A DNA stretch of 64,000 nt from Sphingobium psychrophilum. Lineage in GTDB: Bacteria > Pseudomonadota > Alphaproteobacteria > Sphingomonadales > Sphingomonadaceae. Below are positions 46,541 through 53,813 of the stretch, one piece after another. Where the stretch lies: NCBI RefSeq assembly GCF_012927105.1, contig NZ_JABBFV010000008.1:62001-126000 (forward strand), read 5' to 3'. The translations under genes were made by a program, and so were the position numbers. Positions within the stretch are counted from its first letter, which is position 1. Every line of letters begins with the position of its first letter. The notes beneath the pieces were generated by a model. The model did no database searches. It saw only the letters and a list, made by a program, of their open reading frames with translations, and had not been told where the DNA came from.

Positions 46541-47020
46541 ATGAAGAGCATCCCGCTTGCCCGCGCTATCGCCCTGCTGACCCCGGTCCTGTTGTTGGGC
46601 GGGGCCTATGCGTCCCAATATATCGGCGGCCTGCACCCGTGCGAGATGTGCTGGTGGCAGCGTTACCCGCATATGGCCGCCATCCCGCTAGTGCTGCTCG
46701 CCTATGCGCTGCGCGGCCGCGCCTGCGTCAGCGCGCTGTTTGCGGGCCTGGCGGGCCTTGCCATCGGCATCAGCGGCCTGATCGGCCTGTTCCACGCCGG
46801 GGTCGAATATGGCTGGTGGGAAGGGCTGACCACCTGTTCCACCACCCCGGGCGGCGGCGGTGCCGACCTGCTCAACCAGATCTGGGCGACCCCGCTTATC
46901 CGCTGCGACGTTGCGCCCTGGGATCTGTTCGGCATTTCGCTCGCCGGCTATAACGGCCTCTTGTCCGGGGCCGCCGCGCTCGCCATCTTGGCTCTGTTGC
47001 TCAAAGCGAGGAAAGCATGA
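46541..47020 (+). CDS. dsbB: Disulfide bond formation protein DsbB family
   Basis: 159 residues, four transmembrane helices. First redox pair C34 and C37 (LHPCEMCWWQRYPH) and second pair C99 and C122 (LTTCSTTP; LIRCDVAPWDLFG), all as in DsbB. Reoxidises DsbA and passes electrons to ubiquinone. Overlaps coq7, a ubiquinone biosynthesis gene, by 4 bp, a natural link in function. Confidence 0.93.
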   Translation: MKSIPLARAIALLTPVLLLGGAYASQYIGGLHPCEMCWWQRYPHMAAIPLVLLAYALRGRACVSALFAGLAGLAIGISGLIGLFHAGVEYGWWEGLTTCSTTPGGGGADLLNQIWATPLIRCDVAPWDLFGISLAGYNGLLSGAAALAILALLLKARKA

Positions 47021-47571
47021 CCGCGCCCCAGGATTTCCCCAGACCGGGCAAAAGCCTGTCCGATGCCGATCGCACCGCCATGGTGCGCGTCGACCAGGCT
47101 GGCGAATTTGGTGCGGTGCGCATCTATGCCGGCCAACTTGCGGTCATGGGCGATCGCCATCCCTATGCTCGCCTGATCGCCGGCATGGCCGCGCAGGAGG
47201 AACGGCATCGCGCCACCTTCGACGCGATGATCGCGCGGCGTGGCGTCCGCCCGACGGCGCTGGCGCCGATCTGGAGCGCGGCCGGTTTCGCCTTGGGCGC
47301 AGTCACCGCTGCGATGGGGCCGAAGGCGGCGATGGCCTGCACCGCGGCGATCGAAACCGAGATCGACCGTCATTATGCCGAACAACTGGCGCAATTGGGC
47401 GACAGCGATCCGGAACTCTCTACCGCCATCGCGGATTTCCAGGCGGAGGAGGTTGAGCATCGCGACGCCGCACTGGCGCATGGTGCCGAACAAGCCCCCG
47501 CCTACCCCCTGTTGTCGGGCGCCATCCGTTTGGGATGCCGAGCCGCCATCGCGCTTTCCAAGCGCTTCTGA
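47017..47571 (+). CDS. coq7: Demethoxyubiquinone hydroxylase Coq7
   Basis: 184 residues. Di-iron monooxygenase of ubiquinone synthesis; ligand pattern: MVRVDQAGEFGAVRIYAGQ (Glu), AAQEERHRATFD (Glu-x2-His), CTAAIETEIDRHYAEQL (Glu) and DFQAEEVEHRDAALAHG (Glu-x2-His). All six ligands seen. Starts within the dsbB stop codon (ATGA). Confidence 0.96.
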   Translation: MTAPQDFPRPGKSLSDADRTAMVRVDQAGEFGAVRIYAGQLAVMGDRHPYARLIAGMAAQEERHRATFDAMIARRGVRPTALAPIWSAAGFALGAVTAAMGPKAAMACTAAIETEIDRHYAEQLAQLGDSDPELSTAIADFQAEEVEHRDAALAHGAEQAPAYPLLSGAIRLGCRAAIALSKRF

Positions 47572-47584
47572 TAAGGACGGATAT

Positions 47585-48133
47585 ATGAGCAAGACCCCAA
47601 TGATCGCAGCCTTCGCGCTGATGCTGGGCGCGGCCGTCCCCGCGCTGGCCCAACCGGCGACCGCACCGACCGCCGCCACCGATCCGACTTCGGAGAAGGT
47701 CAATATCGTTATCGTCTATGGCGAAGACGCCTGCCCGCAAAGCGCCGGCGACGACATCGTGGTCTGCGCGCGCAAGGGGGAAGAGGAACGCTATCGCATC
47801 CCCGAACCGCTGCGCGGCGATCCCAATATGCCCAGCAAGCAGGCGTGGGGCGAACGGGTCCGGTCGATGGAATATGTCGGTCGGCAAGGCACCGAAAGCT
47901 GCTCGCCCGTCGGCGGCGGCGGCGCGACCGGTTGTTTTGCGCAGCTGTCCCGCCTGGCCAAGGCGGAGCGGCAGGCGCTCGACAATGCCAGCTGGAAGGA
48001 TCTGGTCGCGGCCGAACGCGCCAAGCGCCTGTCCACCATCGATGCCGACAGCGACGTGATCGAAGCGCGGGTGAAGGCGGAGGAAAAGGCGGCGCAGCAG
48101 CCCCAGCCGGCTCCCGCAGCGCCGCAACGCTGA
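47585..48133 (+). CDS. Secreted four-cysteine protein, paralogue A
   Basis: 182 residues with a signal peptide (cleavage after ALA, about residue 22). Core VYGEDACPQSAGDDIVVCAR, then EERYRIPEPLRGDPN, and TESCSPVGGGGATGCFAQL; four cysteines, all matched in the next gene. A helical, charged Ala/Gln/Pro-rich tail of about 60 residues is extra. 13 bp after coq7. No known family. Probably disulfide-bonded in the periplasm, since dsbB is two genes upstream. Confidence 0.8.
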   Translation: MSKTPMIAAFALMLGAAVPALAQPATAPTAATDPTSEKVNIVIVYGEDACPQSAGDDIVVCARKGEEERYRIPEPLRGDPNMPSKQAWGERVRSMEYVGRQGTESCSPVGGGGATGCFAQLSRLAKAERQALDNASWKDLVAAERAKRLSTIDADSDVIEARVKAEEKAAQQPQPAPAAPQR

Positions 48134-48225
48134 CGGATTCGGGGCGTTCATGACGTCCTGATCGATGAACCCGCCGGGCATTGGGCACGCCCGGCACCTA
48201 ACAGGGGTGGTAAAGGATTTATCTT

Positions 48226-48627
48226 ATGCGACCCCGCGTCGTGCTTCCCTTGATCGGCCTGATGCTGGTCCCCCTGCTTTCCTCTCCGGCGCTCGCGCAG
48301 GCGGAGCCACCGCCCGAACGGATCATCAACCTGCTGGTCTATGGCGATGATCCCTGTCCGCAAAGCCAGGGTGACGATATCGTCGTGTGCGCGCGAAAGC
48401 CGGAGGCCGAACGCTATCGCATCCCCAAGAAGCTGCGTGAAAAGCCCGCCGTGTCCGGCGGTCCGGGTTGGGGCAGCCAGGTGGCGACGATGGAGCAGAC
48501 CCAGCGGCAGACGCTGCCCAACAGCTGCAACGCGATCGGCAGCAACGGCTTCACCGGTTGCACCGCGCAGATGCTGCAACAATGGTTCGCCGAACGGCGG
48601 ATGCAGGAAAGCGCCGGCGAACCTTGA
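48226..48627 (+). CDS. Secreted four-cysteine protein, paralogue B
   Basis: 133 residues with a signal peptide (ending ALA, about residue 25). VYGDDPCPQSQGDDIVVCAR, EAERYRIPKKLREKP and PNSCNAIGSNGFTGCTAQML match paralogue A in order and spacing; the long tail of A is absent. 92 bp after paralogue A, hence a tandem duplication that has diverged. Function unknown. Confidence 0.8.
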   Translation: MRPRVVLPLIGLMLVPLLSSPALAQAEPPPERIINLLVYGDDPCPQSQGDDIVVCARKPEAERYRIPKKLREKPAVSGGPGWGSQVATMEQTQRQTLPNSCNAIGSNGFTGCTAQMLQQWFAERRMQESAGEP

Positions 48628-48638
48628 CTATAAGGGCA

Positions 48639-48708
48639 GCGTTTTCCCGCGCAGGCGGGAATCTAGTTGCGGCCGCAGGACTAGGTTCGCGCCTGCGCGA
48701 GAAAACGC
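48639..48708. repeat. REP palindrome, GTTTTCCCGC variant
   Basis: GCGTTTTCCCGCGCAGGCGG(GAATCTAGT) inverted against (ACTAGGTTC)GCGCCTGCGCGAGAAAACGC with a few mismatches; same family as 18317 and 46405 but more diverged. Between convergent genes. Confidence 0.85.
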
Positions 48709-48729
48709 GGCTTGCCGGCCCGATTTATA

Positions 48730-50304
48730 TCAGGGCCGCTGCCCCTCCAGTTCCGCCCCGCCATCCACGCTCGCCCGGAAATCCGGCTTGATCCTGATCC
48801 CCGCCGCCTGTTCATAGGCTTGGCCCACATCGAGCAGCCTTTGCTCGGCATAGGCCGCGCCGATGAAGCTCAACCCCACCGGCAGGCCGCGCACCAGCCC
48901 CATGGGCACGGTCAAATGCGGATAGCCCGCGATCGCTGCCGGGCTAGTGGAGCCGCTCGGCCCCTCATATTGATCGCCCCACACCGTATCGGACGGCCAG
49001 GCAGGCCCGTAGCTGATGGTCACCAGCAGGTCGACGCGATTGTCGGCCAGCATCGCGTCGATCCCCTCCGCCCCCGCCAGCCGCAGCGATTTCGCGCGCG
49101 CCGCCTTGTACGCGGGATCGTCCAGTCCTGCCTTCGCCTGCGACAGGGCGAATATCTCCTGCCCGAACAACGGCATTTCGGCCGCCTTGTGCGCGTCGTC
49201 GAAAGCTATGAGGTCGGCGAGCGTCCGGCTCTCCACCTGATCGGGCCGGGTGGAGGCCAGATAGGCGTTCACATCTGCCTTGAACTCATATTGCAGCACG
49301 TCGTAGCTGGCGGCGGACATGCCATCCATCGCCCGCTTCTTGACCTCTACCAGCGTCGCACCCAGCCCCTTGAGCAGCGCCAGCGCCGCTTCATAACGCG
49401 CCAGTAACTCCGGCTGCGCCCCGCCGCGCAGAACGCCGATCCGCATCTTGGCGATCGCGGTGGGATCGATCGCGGCGGCATAATCCTTCGCACGGGCCAT
49501 GGCGTCGGCGGTCGCGGGATCGGCCGGATCGCTCGCGATCAGCGCCGACAGCAGGATGGCGACGTCGCGCACGCTGCGCGCCATCGGGCCGGCCGTATCC
49601 TGGCTATGGCTGATCGGCACGATATGGGTACGCGGGACCAGGCCGACCGTCGGCTTCAACCCCACCAGCCCCATCATGGAGGCTGGGCAGATGATCGACC
49701 CGTTGGTTTCGCTACCGATCGCGGCGGGTGCGAATCCGGCGGCCACCGCGGCGCCCGATCCGCTCGACGAACCGCAGGTGGTGCGATCGAGCGCATAGGG
49801 ATTGCGGGTGAGGCCGCCAATCGCGCTCCAGCCGCTTATCGACCGTTCGGACCGGAAATTGGCCCATTCGGACAGGTTCGTCTTGCCCAATATAATCGCG
49901 CCCTTGGCCTTGAGCGCAGCGGCGACCGGCGAATCGCGGCCGGGATCGTTGCGGGCGAGCGCCAGTGACCCGGCGGTTGTCGGCATGCCCGCCGCCTCGA
50001 CATTGTCCTTCAGCAGGATCGGCACGCCATGGAGCGGCCCGCGCAGCTTGCCCGCCCGGCGCTCGGCATCCAGCGCCCGCGCCTCCTGAACCGCATGGGG
50101 ATTGAGGCTGATGATGCTGTTGAGCCGCGGCCCTTTGCGATCCATCGCGGCAATGCGCTTGAGATAAGCGCGCACCGCCTTCTGACTGGTCATGCGACCG
50201 CTCGCCAGATCGGCGGAAAGCGACGTAATGGTCGCCTGTTCGATCTGCGCCTGCGCGGGCGCTGCGGTCAGCGACAGGGCCAGGATCGGCAGCAGCGTCT
50301 TCAT
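48730..50304 (-). CDS. Secreted amidase (amidase signature family)
   Basis: 524 residues with a signal peptide (APAQA, about residue 19). Ser-cisSer-Lys triad: GVPILLKDNVEAAGMPTTAG (Lys), TTCGSSSGSGAAVAAGFAPA (first Ser) and IGSETNGSIICPAS (nucleophile Ser). Periplasmic amide hydrolase of unknown substrate. Start overlaps the stop of the DUF1801 gene (ATGA). Confidence 0.93.
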   Translation of the reverse strand: MKTLLPILALSLTAAPAQAQIEQATITSLSADLASGRMTSQKAVRAYLKRIAAMDRKGPRLNSIISLNPHAVQEARALDAERRAGKLRGPLHGVPILLKDNVEAAGMPTTAGSLALARNDPGRDSPVAAALKAKGAIILGKTNLSEWANFRSERSISGWSAIGGLTRNPYALDRTTCGSSSGSGAAVAAGFAPAAIGSETNGSIICPASMMGLVGLKPTVGLVPRTHIVPISHSQDTAGPMARSVRDVAILLSALIASDPADPATADAMARAKDYAAAIDPTAIAKMRIGVLRGGAQPELLARYEAALALLKGLGATLVEVKKRAMDGMSAASYDVLQYEFKADVNAYLASTRPDQVESRTLADLIAFDDAHKAAEMPLFGQEIFALSQAKAGLDDPAYKAARAKSLRLAGAEGIDAMLADNRVDLLVTISYGPAWPSDTVWGDQYEGPSGSTSPAAIAGYPHLTVPMGLVRGLPVGLSFIGAAYAEQRLLDVGQAYEQAAGIRIKPDFRASVDGGAELEGQRP

Positions 50305-50717
50305 CGCGGATAGACCTCGTCCATATGGGCAAGGCTCTTGACGATCAGCGCCTCCAATACCGCCATGTCGACGCCGGACAGGCGTTTCACATAGAGGCAG
50401 CCTTTGCCACGTCGATGCTTGCCCAGGCTCGCAAAGTCATCCTCCTCCAGTCCGGCCAGATAGAAAACCAGCTCCGCCTTGCGCGGCGCAAAGCCGATCC
50501 GGCAGCTCTCGCCCTCCCGTCCGCTGTCATAGCGATAGTGATAGCGGCCAAAGCCGATGATGGTCGGTCCCCACATGCGGGCGGGTTCGCCCGAAAGCGC
50601 CGCCATCAGCGCGGCGATGCTGCGACCGTCCTCGCGCCGCTCCTCCGGTTCCACCGCCGCCAGAAACGCCTCTACGTCCGCCGCCGTTTCGACCGTCCTG
50701 TTCGCGTCCTTCGCCAT
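50301..50717 (-). CDS. DUF1801 domain protein
   Basis: 138 residues. Pattern VEAFLAAVEPEERREDGRSI, MWGPTIIGFGRYHYRYDSGR, IGFAPRKAELVFYLAG and GKHRRGKGCLYVKRLSGVDM fits the DUF1801/YdhG fold (frataxin-like), of unknown function. It is translationally coupled to the amidase. Confidence 0.88.
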   Translation of the reverse strand: MAKDANRTVETAADVEAFLAAVEPEERREDGRSIAALMAALSGEPARMWGPTIIGFGRYHYRYDSGREGESCRIGFAPRKAELVFYLAGLEEDDFASLGKHRRGKGCLYVKRLSGVDMAVLEALIVKSLAHMDEVYPR

Positions 50718-50752
50718 GGCTTGCCTTCCCCCAGTCCCTCCCCTAAAGGTTA

Positions 50753-50880
50753 GCGCGTCATCTGGGGAGTAGCCAGCCGTTCCGCTTCAGGAACGGGCCA
50801 TATGTCAACATATTTGGCCGAGAGGCCATGGCATATGGGACGCGGATATCCGCGTAAGGCGAGACCAATGGCATCGGCGC
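50753..50880 (+). promoter_or_regulatory. yybP-ykoY (manganese) riboswitch
   Basis: The two family hallmarks are present in order: GGGGAGTAGCC near 50764 and GGCGAGACCA near 50858, with GCGC arms at 50753 and 50877 as P1 and internal hairpins (GGCCATATG..., ACGCGGATATCCGCGT). A T4 run follows the 3' P1 strand. This aptamer class senses Mn2+ (often with pH/Ca2+ inputs) and sits before Mn exporters, and here precedes a GDT1-family gene. Exact boundaries need a covariance model. Confidence 0.85.
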
Positions 50881-50890
50881 TTTTCTGTCC

Positions 50891-50940
50891 GGCCGGGCGG
50901 GAGGCGACGATGGCATTGCGTCTGCTCACTCCGCCCGGCC
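50891..50940 (+). promoter_or_regulatory. Expression-platform stem downstream of the riboswitch
   Basis: GGCCGGGCGG and CCGCCCGGCC form a perfect 10-bp stem with a 30-nt loop, ending 13 nt before the start codon, immediately ahead of GGAA; it could gate ribosome access. Confidence 0.55.
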
Positions 50941-50953
50941 CCGGAAATTGTCG

Positions 50954-51532
50954 ATGGAAGCCCTCCTTACCTCCGCGGCCCTCGTCGCGCTCGCCGAAAT
51001 GGGCGACAAGACGCAGTTGCTCGCCATGCTGCTCGCCACCCGCTTCAGGAAGCCGGTCCCGATCATCCTGGGCATCTTCGCCGCCACGGTCGCCAATCAT
51101 TTCCTGGCCGCGCTGGTCGGTCATTCGATCGCGGGCGTGCTGACCCAGACCTGGTTCCGCTATGCCGTCGCCGCCTCCTTCATCGCCATGGCCGCCTGGA
51201 CCCTGATCCCCGACACGTTCGACGAGGATGCGCCGCTGAAGGCCCCGACCAAGGCGGGCGTGTTCGTGACCACGCTGGTCGCCTTCTTTCTGGTGGAGAT
51301 GGGCGACAAGACGCAGGTGGCGACCGTGGCGCTGGGCGCGCGGTTCGACAGCCTGATCGCCGTCACCATGGGCACGACGCTGGGCATGATGGTCGCCAAC
51401 GTCCCCGCCGTGCTGTTCGGCGAAGCACTGGCCAAGAAAGTCCCGATGCGCGCGCTACAGGTTGGCGCGGCCTTGCTGTTCCTGGGCCTTGGCCTGTGGA
51501 TGCTGGCCGATCTTCAGGGCTGGTTCGGCTAA
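50954..51532 (+). CDS. GDT1/TMEM165 family (UPF0016) manganese exporter
   Basis: 192 residues from the ATG 7 nt after GGAA (a TTG two codons upstream is too close). Two copies of the E-x-G-D-K-T motif: VALAEMGDKTQLLAMLLATR and FLVEMGDKTQVATVALGARF, each starting a three-helix half. The family exports Mn2+ or Ca2+. The riboswitch upstream argues for manganese. Confidence 0.92.
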   Translation: MEALLTSAALVALAEMGDKTQLLAMLLATRFRKPVPIILGIFAATVANHFLAALVGHSIAGVLTQTWFRYAVAASFIAMAAWTLIPDTFDEDAPLKAPTKAGVFVTTLVAFFLVEMGDKTQVATVALGARFDSLIAVTMGTTLGMMVANVPAVLFGEALAKKVPMRALQVGAALLFLGLGLWMLADLQGWFG

Positions 51533-51543
51533 GAGTCCGTCAT

Positions 51544-51697
51544 GAAATGCGCGGAAGAGCGCCTTTCGGTTGCTGCACCGGCCCTCAAACGAGGCACGTG
51601 ACTCGTTTGAACCCCACCCGACCACCCATTCAGGATACACTCTGTGGGAGGTCGGGTGGGGGTGAGGGCCGGTGCGGATGCGCCAAAGGCGCATTTC
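51544..51697. repeat. Large nested inverted repeat between GDT1 and NDUFA9-like genes
   Basis: Three pairs of arms fold inward: GAAATGCGC (51544) with GCGCATTTC (51689); GCACCGGCCCTCA (51575) with TGAGGGCCGGTGC (51663); CCCCACCCGACC with GGTCGGGTGGGG. The tip holds a small CACGTG-containing hairpin. Resembles a MITE or BIME. No transposase gene. Confidence 0.75.
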
Positions 51698-51792
51698 GAG
51701 ACAGGCTCTAAAGGCGGTTGTCAGCGCGCGGCGGCTGTTGCAAGGGGTTTGGCAGAGTCATTCTCCTGAAATTCTGCAATGGGACGCGCGTG

Positions 51793-52719
51793 ATGAAGGA
51801 CAGTCTGGTTACGGTGTTCGGCGGCGGCGGCTTTCTGGGCCGACAGGTCGCCCAGGCGCTGATGGCGCGTGGCGCGCGGGTGCGGATCGCGCAGCGCGAC
51901 CTGGCCACCGCGATGAAGGTCAAAACGCTGGGCAATCTTGGCCAGACACAGTTCGTGGCGGCCGACATCCGCAAGCCCGACAGCGTCGCGCGCGCCATCC
52001 ATGGCGCCGACGTCGTCATCAACCTGGTCGGCATATTGGCGGGCGATTTCGACGCCTTCCACCATGTCGGCGCGGCCAATGTGGCGAAAGCCGCCACGGC
52101 GGCAGGCGTGAAGGCGCTGGTCCATATCTCCGCGATCGGCGCGGACGCGGAAAGCCCGTCGGCCTATGGCCGGTCGAAGGCGGCGGGCGAAGCGGCGGTC
52201 AAGGCCGCCTTCCCCACCGCCACCATCATCCGTCCGTCGATCGTCTTCGGGCCGGAAGACCAGTTCCTCAACCGTTTCGCCGACCTCATCAGCCTGTTCC
52301 CGGTCGTCCCGGTGATCGCGCCTGCGACCAAATTCCAGCCGGTCTATGTCGGCGATGTGGCCGACGCGATCACCCATGCCGCCGCGCAGCCGGGCCTTTA
52401 CGGTGGCAAGACCTATGAAGTCGCCGGGCCGCAGGTGATGAGCATGAAAGAGATCAACGCCTGGATCGCCAAGGCGATCGGCCGCGACAAGCCCTTGATC
52501 GACGTCCCACATGGCATGGCGTCGCTGCTGGCGATGCTGCCGGGCGGACCGATCAGCCGCGACCAGCTTGCCATGCTGGGTCGCGACAATGTCGCAGCGC
52601 CCGGCTCGGAAGGGCTGGAAGCGCTGGGCGTCGCGCCGACGCCACTGGGCGCGGTCGCCGACAAGTGGATGGTGCGCTATCGCAAGCATGGCCGTTTCGC
52701 CGGCCGGGCGCGCGTCTGA
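51793..52719 (+). CDS. NDUFA9-like complex I-associated SDR
   Basis: 308 residues. Atypical extended SDR: TVFGGGGFLGRQVAQALMAR (nucleotide-binding GxxGxxG), QFVAADIRKPDSVARAI, NLVGILAG, HISAIGADAESPSAYGRSK, and VIRPSIVFGPEDQFLNRFA-like (IIRPSIVFGPEDQFLNRFAD). This matches complex I NDUFA9-subunit-type proteins found in alphaproteobacteria. A GTG one codon upstream is an alternative start. Confidence 0.9.
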   Translation: MKDSLVTVFGGGGFLGRQVAQALMARGARVRIAQRDLATAMKVKTLGNLGQTQFVAADIRKPDSVARAIHGADVVINLVGILAGDFDAFHHVGAANVAKAATAAGVKALVHISAIGADAESPSAYGRSKAAGEAAVKAAFPTATIIRPSIVFGPEDQFLNRFADLISLFPVVPVIAPATKFQPVYVGDVADAITHAAAQPGLYGGKTYEVAGPQVMSMKEINAWIAKAIGRDKPLIDVPHGMASLLAMLPGGPISRDQLAMLGRDNVAAPGSEGLEALGVAPTPLGAVADKWMVRYRKHGRFAGRARV

Positions 52720-52727
52720 CGCAAGCT

Positions 52728-52820
52728 CGTGCTCCCGCGCAGGCGGGAGTCCAGTCCCACCGTTCGAACCGGGCTGAAACGAGGTGCGTGCTCTCGCTTC
52801 ATCGCCTTCGCGAGAGCACG
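52728..52820. repeat. REP pair, GTGCTCCCGC and GTGCTCTCGC variants
   Basis: A GTGCTCCCGCGCAGGCGGGA-type palindrome is followed by a second hairpin GTGCTCTCGC...GCGAGAGCAC. Outer CGTGCTC/GAGCACG ends are inverted. Just before uppP. Confidence 0.8.
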
Positions 52821-52839
52821 CTGCGCCAAAGGTTAGCCC

Positions 52840-53649
52840 ATGGACCTGCATTACCTCACCGTCATCCTGCTGGGCATCGTGGAGGGACTGACCGAGTTCC
52901 TGCCGGTATCCTCGACCGGCCACCTCATCCTGGCGAGCGAATTGCTGGGCTACGATTCTGCCACCTGGGCGATGTTCAACGTGGTGATTCAGCTGGGGGC
53001 GATCCTGGCGGTGGTGGTACTTTACTGGCGCACCTTCTGGGCGGTGGGCATGGGGCTGCTGCGGCGCGAGCCGGTAAGTTGGCGGTTCCTGCGCAACCTC
53101 CTGCTCGCCTTCATGCCCGCCGCCATCGTCGGCCTGGCGCTGCACGACTATGTCGAGATGCTACTGGGCGCGCCAAAGGTCGTCGCCTGGGCGCTGATCG
53201 TGGGCGGCGTGGCGATCTTGGCTGTCGAACGCATGGTGAAGGAACAGCGGTTCCACGGCATCGCCGACATTCCCGCGATCCGCGCGCTGGGCGTGGGCCT
53301 GATCCAGTGCATTTCGATGATTCCCGGCGTCAGCCGGTCGGGCGCGACGATCATGGGCGCGCTGACCCTGGGCGTCGAACGGCGCACCGCGGCGGAGTTC
53401 AGCTTCTTCCTCGCCATCCCGACCATGTTGGGCGCCACCACATTGGAGCTACTCAAAAAGGGCGATCAGATCACCAGCGCGGCGGTGGGCTGGGACAGTA
53501 TCGCGCTGGGCTTCATCGTCGCCTTCTTCGTCGCGCTACTGGTCATCAAATGGTTTGTCGGGCTTGTGTCCAAACATGGCTTCACCCCCTTTGCCTGGTA
53601 TCGAATCGTTGCGGGCTGCGCCGCACTCATTTGGCTCGGTATGAGGTAG
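52840..53649 (+). CDS. uppP: Undecaprenyl-diphosphatase UppP (BacA)
   Basis: 269 residues, about eight transmembrane helices. Active-site segments GIVEGLTEFLPVSSTGHLIL (near residue 15) and MIPGVSRSGATIMGALTLGV. Dephosphorylates undecaprenyl pyrophosphate to recycle the lipid carrier for wall and envelope polysaccharides; overexpression confers bacitracin tolerance in other bacteria. Confidence 0.96.
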   Translation: MDLHYLTVILLGIVEGLTEFLPVSSTGHLILASELLGYDSATWAMFNVVIQLGAILAVVVLYWRTFWAVGMGLLRREPVSWRFLRNLLLAFMPAAIVGLALHDYVEMLLGAPKVVAWALIVGGVAILAVERMVKEQRFHGIADIPAIRALGVGLIQCISMIPGVSRSGATIMGALTLGVERRTAAEFSFFLAIPTMLGATTLELLKKGDQITSAAVGWDSIALGFIVAFFVALLVIKWFVGLVSKHGFTPFAWYRIVAGCAALIWLGMR

Positions 53650-53680
53650 GTCCGAAACGGTACTTATATCAGTCCAGTTT

Positions 53681-53709
53681 TTGCGATTTGTTCGCAACTA
53701 GACGATAAA
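53681..53709 (+). promoter_or_regulatory. Candidate promoter of gltD-gltB
   Basis: TTGCGA, 17 nt, GATAAA. Transcription would begin near 53716 and read through the hairpin at 53753. Moderate fit only. Confidence 0.4.
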
Positions 53710-53752
53710 ATGGCGTTTATTTGGTAAGTTATACTGACCTAAATGCCAGAAT

Positions 53753-53774
53753 CCACGTGACTGCGTGGGTTTTT
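53753..53774 (+). terminator. Hairpin with T-run upstream of gltD
   Basis: CCACG/CGTGG 5-bp stem, TGACTG loop, then GTTTTT, ending 39 nt before gltD. It may end uppP transcription or, if the promoter at 53681 is real, act as a gltDB attenuator. Confidence 0.55.
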
Positions 53775-53813
53775 CTGCTATGCGCGCTACTGAAACAGAT
53801 TCAGGGGCGATCC

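Noticed and set aside
51544..51697. Insertion sequence
   Set aside because: No transposase reading frame and no flanking direct repeats that I can see.
8642..52820. CRISPR array from the repeated GTTCCCGC units
   Set aside because: Units are scattered over tens of kb, palindromic, and not separated by regular spacers; no cas genes.
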